Positions 27,501 to 37,783 of a stretch of 64,000 nucleotides of DNA are shown here, one piece after another. Source of the stretch: Tyto alba (taxonomy: Eukaryota; Chordata; Aves; Strigiformes; Tytonidae); the NCBI RefSeq assembly GCF_018691265.1, contig NW_024881313.1:4146501-4210500 (forward strand), written 5' to 3'. The notes beneath the pieces are model-generated. The model was not told the origin of the DNA, made no database searches, and saw only the letters and a list, made by a program, of their open reading frames with translations. Each line of letters opens with the position of its first letter. The first letter of the stretch is position 1. Made by a program: the position numbers and the translations under genes.

Positions 27501-30464
27501 AATCACCAAGGGCACCAGCCTTGCCTACTGTAAATTGGACCAGACATGAGAAGAGACTCATGTCTTACTTTTGCTCTCATTGTAGGAGATGATGTTAAGG
27601 AAGAGGCATTTCAGGACTATAAGAACTGGTTTCAGTTATTCCTAAACACAAGTGGAGTAGGAGGCTGAAAACTGGTAAGCTGAAATGGAAAAGCAATACG
27701 ACTTCCTGCTTTGGACATGGGGACTCAGTGCTAAATCCTAAGAAATCCAAAACCTCCAAGAAACACCCAGACGCAAGTGGGTAGAGTGTTTGACCATCGT
27801 TCCAGATTTGATATGCATCAGCAATGTGATGCTCACACCCAGCAAATAGCCAGCAATGCACAGGGGGTGGGGTGGTGGGGAGCCTGGAAGCCAAAGCCCA
27901 GATAGTGAAAACAGGCAAAGGCGGCTGCGAGGTGCCAGCTCTAAGGCACTATAAGCATGAGGAGCAGTCAGAGCAAAAGCAGGGAAGCCCAAGAACAAAG
28001 CCAGCCACCCACAGACTTCTGTTAGCAATGCCTAGCAGACACAATTTTAAAAAAAAAAAAAAAAAAAAAAAGAGTATGTCAAATTGAGAAGGATCTAGTG
28101 CTTATGACAGACTAAAGCAATCCCAGCAGCTCACTTCCAAGCCCGGATAGGCGTGTGGTCATAAGTGAGCAACCACCCAGCCTCCCCCAGATAAAGAAAA
28201 AAAAAAAACCCCAAACCCATTTGTGAGATCACCCAAGTGACTACAACTCATGCATACAGTTTATGTGCACCTGGATTTAAGGATAGCCAAAGCTGCAGTA
28301 CTCCTATAAACAGTTATCTCACTAAAAGTAGCTTCTCTTAGCAACACGGTGTCCACTCATGTTAATACCCAGAATACTGTACATGAAACACCCACGTGCT
28401 CTGTAGTGGCCACCGCCCCTTCACAGCAGAAGTCTCTTTTCTGTTCCCCAGTAGTATGTTCTGTATAGAAGGGGAGAGGTATAAACCAAAAGGTTTTCTC
28501 TCACCGTTGTCCTTGTAGTCAAATGCGTTACCATCACAGACCTACTAGCAACTGGGAAATCAAGGACAAATACTGCAATCCTTACTCTCCTGTATGTACT
28601 GTACTCTTACATACTTTTGTATGTAAACAAATCTCCTTCCTACAGTAGAGTGACTATCTGTACTTATTTTTGTGCACTGCTAAAATATGAAGTTTCTTAC
28701 ATGTGTTTTTAAGGGTCCTACACTAAACTCAGAGGTATCACTGCACAGTGCCTGTGCTGCTGGTGTACATGGTAGCACATGCCGTGACAAGAAAACTATG
28801 CAAAGCAACTAAATATTCACCAACAAAAGGACTCACTACAATTGCATAAAGTTTTTCATAGACAGAAATCTGGCCTACAGCAGCAGTACAAAGGTCCGAA
28901 GCAAATACCTTTCACTGACTGAGCACTTACAGCTCCAGCTGGCCACAGCGAGAGCCGTGTGTGCCCAAAACAGGACCTTCAATTTTCAACCACGTGCCTG
29001 GCTTCACTTCGAAGTCTAGCATTCGGAGTTAACACAGTTCCATGTATACTAAGTCAATAACATTACCAAAAGTACATACATGCGTACACGTAGTCTGCTA
29101 GAATGTCAGATACACGTTTCATGTTCAAACTGGGCAGAGTAATAAAATATGCAGAATTACTTCACCAAAAAAATAAAACTCCCCTTGTCTCACTAGGAAA
29201 AATTTTCAATCATTTTCAGCGTGGGCCAGCTGTTAGGATTGTAATTAGACTAAAATGTAGATGTTACATGCCTCAGAACAGCAGTTATGCAGATGCCAGC
29301 ACTGCATTCGTAGGCTGACTCCAGCAAGCCCTCTTTGCAGGGAGTCGGGACCGCACCTCGCCAGAGGTCCTTCGGAGAAAGGCTTCCAACACCGAGCAAG
29401 TGGGTGGTGGATTTACAAACTACGATCTCTCGACATGAATGAATAACGTGACTTCACACTGGTGAAGAATATGACCGACCAACCTCCCTCTTCTCCGGAG
29501 CTGAACGCTGCAAGCAGACTGGAATAACTGCAGCAGGTAATTACGTGTTATTATTGTTGCATTAGAGTGAGGAGCTATTCAGTAAATTAGTACGCGATAT
29601 TAACTAAACCTATTCATTTGAAGAACACAAGAATCACCCTCAAAGCAGCAATTAACAAATTATTGCTAAACAGGTGTCACTTAAAGAGTAAGTCAGGCTA
29701 TCATTTTTCTATCATTCACTGGTAAAACGTTGACTTCTTTCATACAGTAAACACAATTCAAGCAGATGGTGTGTTCTCAAAAGGCACGAGACCTACACTT
29801 AAATAAATCAGTGTTGTTGGATGTGAAGCCTTACACTGACAGTCAGCAGAATTTGTGGAGCATCTCCTTAAGATTTAGGAATGATTTACTACTACGCTGA
29901 GAGAACAAGCCCAAGATCTAAATCTTGCTGATTAAACTCCATGCGCTCCTGGGAAAAAAAAAAAAAAAACAGAGCTCTTGTTTGTCTACACAAAATAATC
30001 AGTGACACCTATGATGCTCTGTTTTTTTAAAGACTAGGGTACTATCACAAAAAATACTGCACCCCTGTTAATGTATGCAGTGTTTTTAATGCCCCATGGC
30101 AGAAACACATTAATTCATTGCCTTTTAATCTTGATCTTGCAAACACTCGGCTCCCTGCATAGCTCCGCTGCTCTTCAGAGAGATTTATGTACGTCTGACT
30201 TTGAGTCCCTTGAGTTATGGCACACTTGCATATATGAAACAAACCGACAGATGAAAGATTTTGCTTGAGACCAAACACTGCGGCAGAAAGTACAGACGGA
30301 ATGGAGGTAAAATTTACGCAGGAGAAAAATGCTCCGAGTTGTTAAATTAACTCAACAGCTCCCTTTGCAAGCCACATTCCACTGGGTTTGGCGGTGGTTT
30401 TTTGGGTTTGCTTTTTTTTTTTTTTAAATCTTTCGCATCGCAGGCGTTGATCAATTTTTGCGCG

Positions 30465-30485
30465 GGTGCGTGCGCAGTACGCACC
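30465..30485. promoter_or_regulatory. Inverted repeat with NRF1-like core
   Basis: GGTGCGT and ACGCACC are perfect 7-bp arms around GCGCAGT. The left arm and spacer include TGCGTGCGCA, one change from the NRF1 palindrome core. It lies at the edge of the CpG island. Confidence 0.4.
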
Positions 30486-30585
30486 TCAGGCTCTCGCAGG
30501 CGTCGCGGGGGAGCCCATTCCCACAAGCTCCCCGGCCCCGGGAGGGAGGGAGGGAAACACCCCCGTCCTGCGCGGCGAGACCCGC

Positions 30586-30640
30586 GGGCCGGGCCGGGCC
30601 GGGCCGAGCCGAGCCGAGCCGAGCCGGGCCGAGCCGAGCC
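30586..30640. repeat. G(G/A)GCC pentamer array, 11 units
   Basis: Eleven tandem pentamers, GGGCC or GAGCC, lie in the intronic CpG island. The GAGCC units match the phase-shifted GCCGA repeat at 48,256-48,325. Another short GGGCC run occurs near 30,750-30,766. Confidence 0.9.
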
Positions 30641-31977
30641 GCGGAGCCCCGCCCCTCCGCCCTCGGCCCCGCCCCCGGCCCCGGCCCCGCCCCGGCGTCA
30701 GGCGCGGGCTGGCAGCAGCCCCTGGCGGCGGGCGCGCGCAGGCAGCGGGGCCGGGCCGGGCCGGGCCGCCTCGCCTCGGGGTTCCCCCCGCGTCCAGCAC
30801 CCCCCGCCGGCCCTCAGCCGGCCCTCAGGGCCCGGCGGCGCCACGCCAACCGTAGCTGAGCATCTTGGCGTCCGGGGAAGGGGCGGGGGGGGGAAGTTAC
30901 ACAGCGTTAAGTACTGGGAGAAGCACGCTCGGCCTGGCGAGGAGCGGTGTGTTGCCTCGAAGGGCTGCGTGTGATTTCCTTCATGCTGACTGCTTGGAGA
31001 AGAACACGGGAAGTTCCGCTACGTTTTCAAACTTCCATCTAAAGAAACTTGCAAAAGGTAACCCAAAAAACTATGTTTAGTGCTGGAAGATGTGCACAGC
31101 ATGGAAAGCCCACATAGCAAAGACAATAAGCTGGGACTTTGCTGGATAGACTGCAACAAATTACAATACATACTACTTTTTTTTTTTTTTTTTTTTTTGT
31201 TACACACATAACTGAGAAGAAAAGCCCTCACATAGAGGAAGAGAAGATGCACTCATACTGGCTTGAGGCAGCCCACTAGAACTTGCTGGAAAGTAAACCC
31301 AATGCCTAACACCAGCATACTCACTCGCTGTCTTAATTTGCTGGTAAAAGAGTTGCTGAGTGAAGATCATTTTCCAACTGATGTGATTAGTATAAACAAT
31401 TTTAACCTTCATTACCCACTACGTTTAGTTTTTCATGAGAGTATTTTTCCAAGCCTTTGGAAATACAGAAATGACAAGCATCTTAGAGCGGAGTCCCAGC
31501 ATAACAGCAGAAACAGCAGCAATCTGATTTAATACTGTAGCAATTTACTGCAAGAATTTTTATCCAGCTGGCACAGGAGAATCACCTAACCTGAATAATT
31601 CATTCCATACGAAATCACAATCACTACACAACCACGTGAAGAGAACGTTAACAAAATTAAAAGTGTTTAATCATCTTGAGAGTAAATTTGTTCTAATAGG
31701 CAAAAAGTCAAAGTATAAACAACAGCATTATATTGTAAATAGTGTAATGATGTTTACAGCCAGAAAAGAACTTGTCTCTTGAAACAAAACATCTTCACTG
31801 ACTTACTGATTGATCTGAACTTGCATTTTCCCTTTACTTTGAAACGAAAGCCAATGTTGTTTTGGAGTGTTCTTTCAATGATAAGAAAACCTACCTTATC
31901 TCACGGCAAATGAACTTTATCTTGGAGATGTGGGCGGGGCCAACATCACTGACTGGGAATAGCACTTCTCCATTCAC

Positions 31978-32085
31978 CTGGGGCTGTTTCCTCCAAATTT
32001 CTTTTCGGCAGCCTTAAGAGAGCATGAGAGGCCACCAGAAGACACTGCTCTAGGAGCACAGAGCTGCTCTCCTTGTGAGCATGGC
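31978..32085 (-). CDS. Internal exon (108 nt, phase 1-1) of the unidentified gene
   Basis: On the minus strand the acceptor TTTTCCTTTCTGGCAG and the donor CCCCAG|GTGAAT are both strong consensus sites bounding 108 nt. The open frame starts and ends in phase 1 and reads HAHKESSSVLLEQCLLVASH followed by ALLRLPKRNLEETAP. The shared glycine codon at each junction joins it to the exon at 32,570-32,669 upstream and to the terminal exon at 3,968 across a 28-kb intron. The segment looks like an amphipathic helix pair, suggestive of an alpha-solenoid, though no named repeat is recognisable. A 108-nt symmetric exon could be skipped without shifting the frame. Confidence 0.7.
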
Positions 32086-32569
32086 CTGCCAGAAAGGAAA
32101 ATCCCATCTTCCAGTCTAGGTCCAGCTCACAGGGAACATTCACCCACCTACCACAACTCTCACCACCGTTGAATACCTCCAGAAACCTGCAAACACCCCT
32201 TCTGCTCTGGTAAGCTGGTGTTTCCTGTTAGAAACACGGTAGCACACCATGTTTAGGCAGAGTTTTGATGACCTTGAATTTGGGGGAATTCCCTGATGTA
32301 CGTGCCAGAGCTCACACTCAGGGCAGGAGCCCATTCAGACCGCTTGCTGAGAACATTACAGGAAAAGGCAGGGCAAGAGATTTGCCTTCCCTTCATCCTG
32401 CAGGTACCAGAGGACAGATGTATCCTCCCCAGCAGGAGTCAAATGAGTGGCAAGAGCTAACACAGCCCAAACTCTTGATGAAGAGCCTCAGGTCCCAGCA
32501 GGTCCCAGGTTTCTGCTTCAGCTGATGCAAACGGAGCACATGGTCAACCACCACTTGAAAAAAACATAC

Positions 32570-32669
32570 CCATGATGAAAAGCAAGCTCACAGCTAGGCC
32601 AAGCAGACCTCTCGTCTTCAAATTTGAAGCAAAACTTACAATGAAAGCAAAGATTTTGGACAGAAAGTC
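32570..32669 (-). CDS. Internal exon (100 nt, phase 0-1) of the unidentified gene
   Basis: The frame reads DFLSKIFAFIVSFASNLKTR then GLLGLAVSLLFIM, followed by one base of a glycine codon. The donor is ATGG|GTATGT. The acceptor CCAGCCACAG is weak because a run of 14 A lies just upstream of it. The exon is accepted because its phases fit exactly between a phase-0 end at 33,007 and a phase-1 start at 32,085. A perfect GTAAGT at 32,639-32,634, inside the exon, could act as an alternative donor after 30 nt (phase 0). The segment is strongly hydrophobic; a buried helix of a helical-repeat protein or a membrane helix are both possible. Confidence 0.58.
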
Positions 32670-33006
32670 CTGTGGCTGGTTTTTTTTTTTTTTGGTCTTG
32701 TCATAGGTACTTGCAGAGGGGAGGCAATGAGCTGTGAGTTTCTCAACTGCCAACAGATTTGTAGCTGTAATTTCATCTGCAGAAAGCTGATGGTCGCATA
32801 GGTACCTTACAGAAAATCTAAAATGCGTTTAAATTAAACTGAATTCTCCCAACCAGGCTACGCACAACAAAAATTAACAGTCAAGGCAATTAATCTTCTC
32901 AGTCACCTCACCCACAAGGATTCGCTGGACCTTCTCCTTTTTTAACTCCTCTAAACTTCTTTGACCTTTACCTACCACTCCAAGTACTCATTCTCTCTGT
33001 ACTTAC

Positions 33007-33267
33007 AGCTTCACAGTCTTCCACATTTAATAAGGGGTTTGGTAGGTCAGCAGAGAGACTTTCCAGCCACCAGAACAGGGGCTGGATGCAAAGCTGGGTG
33101 CCACGTAGAACCTGGCTAAGGGAACTGCCAAGCAGGGGCTTGGTTTTAAGTGATAAGCTTGCCCATCGTGCAGAGGCTTCTGTCTCATCTGAGGCAAACT
33201 GTAAAATCCATGCAAAACCAGCATTAATGCAACGAGAATGGGACACATCTGTTTCCAGCACTGATAA
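33007..33267 (-). CDS. Internal exon (261 nt, phase 0-0) of the unidentified gene
   Basis: This is the strongest exon in the window. On the minus strand a long pyrimidine tract (about 33,320-33,281) leads to TTTTCAG at 33,268, and the donor GAAGCT|GTAAGT is a perfect consensus. The exon is 261 nt, 87 codons, phase 0 at both ends, with no stop. The product begins LSVLETDVSHSRCINAGFAW and includes SARWASLSLKTKPLLGSSL and GTQLCIQPLFWWLESL before ending NVEDCEA. It is rich in leucine, serine, tryptophan and cysteine and looks helical. An upstream AG at 33,276 is an alternative acceptor that would add eight bases and change phase. I could not match it to a family from memory. Confidence 0.75.
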
Positions 33268-35643
33268 CTGAAAATCTTGAGTAAAAGGAAGCACGAAAGC
33301 AGACGTGAAGAGAGAGAAAGAGATAGCATCACCCTTTTTTTCTCCCACACTGCAGGATCTGCATCATTTTTTTTTTTTTGCAGGTGTACATGGAATTCCC
33401 CTTCAAGTCAGTGCAAAATTTTACACTGATGAGCAGTAGGGCTTTTGTGGCTGGTTTGGGGGAAAAAAATAAAACAAACAAACAAAGAAGCACATACACA
33501 AGCTTCTGACAGAATGTAAATCAGATGTTATTCATCAACTGTGAGTTATCGTATCATAGTCAAAACAGGGTAGAGAGAAGAAATTAATTCCTTTCTATTC
33601 TGGTAGCAACTTACTTTGGTGGGTGGAATTTAAAATGCACAAATCCTAGTACTGGGATTGTTGTACTAAAATTGTATTAAGACTTAAGTTTACTGTAAAA
33701 GGTCAACGTTTTCTAGCAGGGATGGATTCCACCTGTGGAGGCTGACTTCATGGCTTTTTTCAGAGCCTCCACAAAGCCCCAAAGGCTTGAGAAAGAAGCA
33801 GATTTCACCTCTCTGTTGGATAGTCCGACCCTGGCTCTACCCCATCTCCTGCCTCTGAAGAAGCTTCCACTAGACAGTCTTCCTCTTCTTCACTTCAAAA
33901 ACAGACCAGAAAACTGGCTCCCAGCTCTTCCACCTCTCTATTAGTAAGGATTTGTTTATCCCTCCTCTTCTCTTTCATGTTGATGCATCCAGTCACCTTA
34001 CAACCTCCTGCTCTCATTCTCTAGGATTCAGCGTCATAGAAACATCCTGCAAACACTTGCTCATCTGAGCAAGGACAGAGCCCTTACTTTGCCCACAGCA
34101 TACAGCTTTTCATTTTAACACTTAAGCTGAAAGCCAGTTCACTTGGTAATTTACTAAACGTCCAACTACTAAGAGTTTGAACCGAAAGGGGAGATGCAAC
34201 TAAAAAATAAAATTAAAATCAAAAACACCCCTCCTCAAAAAAAAAAAAAAAAAATCAAAAAAAGGATTCATCTGCATGCAGAAAAATAAAGAATGAGTTT
34301 GGCGAAAAGGAATATATCAAGACACTCCTACATGTAAATTCTTAGTGAATTAATTATTGGGAGGTTGCTGACATGGGAAACAAACAGAACATCGGGAATC
34401 ATAACATGCCAAGGAAACCTCTTGCAGAAAGTTGTTTTGCCATAACTCAACCTCTATGTGATCATACTGAAAAAAAAGCATTACTTCTCTTCATTTTTCA
34501 TTTTCTTGTTTGAAGCAAATATAAGTAATACACACTTCGCATTTACACCCTGATCCCCCTATATACCCTTAGATATCCTCAAGACACTTATGCCTAATTT
34601 CTGTGAAGGGCTCAGCCCCAGCTGCCCATGCCACACACATACAGTAGTCATTTGGCAGTTGGTTCCCATTAGGTAAATCAAATTTAAATTCTATCCCAAG
34701 ACAGAGCGCTTCAGTTGCTGGCTGCATGTGATTAATTGAGAAGACCCTGGACAGAATGTGAAAGCTATATTAGCAACAGGTTAGCCCAGCTTTCGGTGTT
34801 TGGGGATGAGAGGAAAAATCCTTCTGATTAACTGTTAAGCCTCAGGTAGTGGGGTTTTTACCCCTGTACTATAGCTGTTTGCATCTGACAGGTATACCAG
34901 CAGTTTTTGTAGGTTCTACATGTACAAAAATAATGAAGAAGCAAGCTGTGTAACTGATAGAACCAGACAAAAAAAAAAAATCGTCCTTCATTGGCAAAAC
35001 CCCAAACTGAAGTATTTCAAAGCTCTCTTGAAATATTTTTTATTCATTTTTAGAGAATGCATGCAGATAAATCAAATAGACTTTTTGGTTTTTTAATTGC
35101 AGTTTAGATACCTCTGGGATCTGTCTATACACTGCTGTACAATTTCTCAGCTTTTTCATTAATTTGGGAGAAAACATGCTTTGTCTAATTTCTGAGATCT
35201 TGTATGTCAACCAAAAGGATCCTGTAGTTACTCTTTTGACAAAGTGAGATTTTGCAATCTGTTTTTTGAAGTCAGAAGTTCATAGTGTTTGCATCTTGGT
35301 TAAAGAAACAGACAACAGCAACTGTCGTTTAGAAGATCCTGAACTCTGACAGGAGGGGTAACCAAATTACCAATTCATTTCTTGCAGCAGCAGAACTCAC
35401 TAGCATTGGTCGTGAAGCTCAGTTAAATGAATCGTACAAAAACTAACAGCCTGAAATCCTGTTACCCTTGAAGCTGACAGCAGAATTCTCACAGATTCCA
35501 GTGGGTACATCGGTAGGCTGCAACCTTGACAGCGAAACAACCTGGAGCTTTGTAATGCACACGTAGTAACCACTTTCCCAAGGACGTATGTTATCTACAT
35601 ATGATCATATCCAGCCATAAATGTAATTTTCTTTGCACTGTAG

Positions 35644-35775
35644 AGGAAGTGTCTAAACTGATTCGCAGACGGTGCTGCCAGAAGAGATGGACAAGCCACC
35701 AAGAGACCCTACAGCAGTCTTCTAATAATGCCTGCCTTTTACAGAGCCTGACCTCTTTTCACCTTGTTAAAAGCA
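35644..35775 (+). other. Candidate plus-strand exon (132 nt)
   Basis: AATTTTCTTTGCACTGTAG is a strong acceptor and AAAGCA|GTAAGT a strong donor, bounding 132 nt on the plus strand. One frame (phase 1-1) is open and reads EEVSKLIRRRCCQKRWTS and onward. It lies opposite the minus-strand gene, upstream of its exon at 33,267. A 132-nt open frame alone is weak evidence of coding, so an exon of an antisense long non-coding RNA is at least as likely. No partner exon was identified with confidence. Confidence 0.3.
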
Positions 35776-37008
35776 GTAAGTAGTAAGTAATAGATCTTGT
35801 CAAAGGTTACTCAGTAGAATAACCTCTGGAGATATTAGATAGAGGTGTCCAGAGAAATACCACAAAAAGGTGCTGACAAGGAAACCAAGGGGATTATGAT
35901 TAGGAAGTGTGAATAAGCTAAGGTTTCAAACATACTCTGATTTTGGTTAGAAATGCTGAAGTACAGAAAGGAAATGTTCTACATACCATCAAGCCACCAA
36001 AAAACACACTTGAAAAGACAAGTTAAAGAGCCATCAGATGGAGATTAAATACTCCACATGATTTAAGAAAAGCTGCAAGAAATGCAATTCCACACTTAAC
36101 TAGAATAAGCAAGAATTTCTCCCTCCCCAAAACCCAGTATGTCTCATGATAAAAATTGAGAAACTAATTTCTCCAAGGCAAATAAAAAAATCTCTACCTA
36201 TAAAACACTGATTGTTCCTTCAGCTCCCTTTTAATGCATCCTTGGATATTCAAATTAATCTAACCTTTTATCAGAACTTCCATAAGAAAATTCCCAATAG
36301 TAGGTTTCCATTTAAGGCATCCACATTTCTCCTAAAGAAGACATACATTTTAGAAGGCCCTAAAAACCTAAGCCAGTAAGATAACCAAGCCTATTTCTCC
36401 ATTTACTCCAATTTCTGAATTTTAAAATTATGCAATGATTTAATTGAAAAAAAAAAAAAAAACAAAAAAAAAAAAACCAAGATATTTCTGACAGTGTTCT
36501 TAGAGGAGAGCCTCTACTAAATTTATTCTCAGTGAAGTAGCTGTACAAAGACTTGGTTCCTTTCAGCCAATTTTTTCTGATCCCATCGGTTGATTAAGCC
36601 CTCCAGGGAAGGCAGTCGTCTTCTCTGTTCCAGTCAGATCACACCAAGTCTTAAGAAACATTCAAGAGATCTGGCCAACAAAAGGCCTCTACCCAGCCAT
36701 CTGAAGTTCTCAACCAACACAGCTTTGCAGGCGCTTGCCCCTGTCTTACATGCACAGCGTTATACTGTACAGACAAAGAAAGGTACACAAGCCCCCTAAA
36801 CTGGGAGCAGACATATAAAGACAGATAAACATAAAAATGTTTGCATCGACCTGAAGGACTTTATTCAGCATCAAAAAAAAAAAAAAAAAAAAAAGATTAA
36901 TCTCTGACAGATTTAGTGTCTTGTGTCTCCCTTAATATAAGTCAGCTTTCAAAGGAGATATATCTCATTTTGAAAAAATGTTGAAATCAAGTATTTTGAC
37001 TTTTTCAC

Positions 37009-37180
37009 ATATTTTCCTCTCCTTTCATTTTGGCTGCAGCTAGTATCAAAATTCAATCTGTAACTGTGAACACTTTCAGGCCTCCATGTTTTCCAGTGAA
37101 TTTCTTCATGTGAAAGTCTTAGGTGAATGTTTTCCTCCAAAGAAGTCACCAGCATGTCTGTGCAGGACAGATGAACTCCC
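37009..37180 (-). CDS. Candidate upstream exon (172 nt), weak splice sites
   Basis: On the minus strand CTTTGCAG opens a 172-nt frame that starts with one base completing a codon and ends in phase 0 at TAT|GTGAAA, which would join in frame to the exon at 33,267. The frame includes CTDMLVTSLEENIHLRLS and WRPESVHSYRLNFDTS, a protein-like composition. The acceptor is poor because several AG dinucleotides crowd it and the pyrimidine tract is short; the donor is only moderate. Phase agreement on both sides is suggestive but not decisive. It could instead be a chance open frame. Confidence 0.25.
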
Positions 37181-37718
37181 CTGCAAAGCTGCTGCTCGCA
37201 GGATGCCCACCTTACCCCTGGCAACTGTTACTTGATTTAACCCAGGATCGGATAGGGCTGCAGAGAAACCCTGTGGCTCAACTGTCTTCTCTGCACAACG
37301 GCAAGGAAATCCCCTCTGTGCTAAATATGGGGCTTGTCAAGAGACAAGAGGCTCTCTCAGGACCTTGCCACTTTAGAGGCCATCTCACATTCACCATACT
37401 TGAGAGCACAGAGAGCTCTAAGCAGAGCTGGTGCCTAGATGGAGAAATAACCAGCATTTTAATGTGGGCACCGAAAGGATGATGCTCTTCTAGCATGTAT
37501 TTTGAAGACGGCTTCTAGGAAGGCACTGAGTATATGAGGAAAATGCTATCCATTGAATTATAAAAGGCTGGAAAAGTACCCCTACTTGCATTTTCATTTA
37601 ACTCTTTCACAGGCAACCTTAATCAAAGATCTGTTATTCCCATAGCACCGAGTACTTGCTTTTACCTTTTTCTCCCCCAGCAATATGCTACAGAGTTTAC
37701 TGCTGTACATTTACTTAC

Positions 37719-37783
37719 GTACACAAGAGTCTGTCCGTACAAACCAGTTGCCCAAATGCAGCCTCGGTTTTGCTCTTAAAATT
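37719..37783 (-). CDS. Candidate upstream exon (65 nt)
   Basis: On the minus strand ACTGCAG precedes 65 open bases ending at a good donor, TGTAC|GTAAGT. Read from phase 0 it gives NFKSKTEAAFGQLVCTDR plus four residues and ends in phase 2, the phase needed by the candidate exon at 37,180. The acceptor's pyrimidine tract is modest. If both candidates are right, the phase-consistent chain grows to six exons. A 65-nt open stretch is expected often by chance, so the only real support is the GTAAGT donor and the phase fit. Confidence 0.25.

Larger units (their letters stand above)
30400..30960. promoter_or_regulatory. CpG island within the last intron
   Basis: This GC- and CpG-dense block contains many CCCCGCCC SP-type boxes (30,650-30,700), an NRF1-like TGCGTGCGCA at 30,467-30,476 inside an inverted repeat, and a G(G/A)GCC array. 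It lies about 1 kb inside the 28-kb last intron of the minus-strand gene, not at its start. It may drive an internal or antisense transcript; a plus-strand donor-like AAAAG|GTAACC occurs at 31,058. Promoter use is inferred from composition. Confidence 0.6.
3969..31977 (-). other. 28-kb last intron of the unidentified gene
   Basis: The interval runs from the GTGAAT donor at 31,977 to the CAG acceptor ending at 3,969. It contains the GC island at 6.3-6.65 kb, a polypyrimidine (minus-strand) patch at 9.3-9.55 kb, the G-rich run at 10,625-10,661, the (CAAAA)n and GC block at 13.4-14.8 kb, the CR1, and the CpG island at 30.4-30.96 kb. The rest (notably 18.8-30.4 kb) is AT-rich with chance frames and homopolymers such as A22 at 6,003-6,024 and A23 at 28,049-28,071. 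I saw no further exon with strong paired splice sites. Confidence 0.55.

Noticed and set aside
3727..33267. Naming the minus-strand gene as a known DNA-repair or meiosis factor (MEI4, FANCC, ATRIP and similar helical proteins were considered)
   Set aside because: None of the C-terminal motifs I associate with those proteins appears in the joined exons, so no symbol is given.
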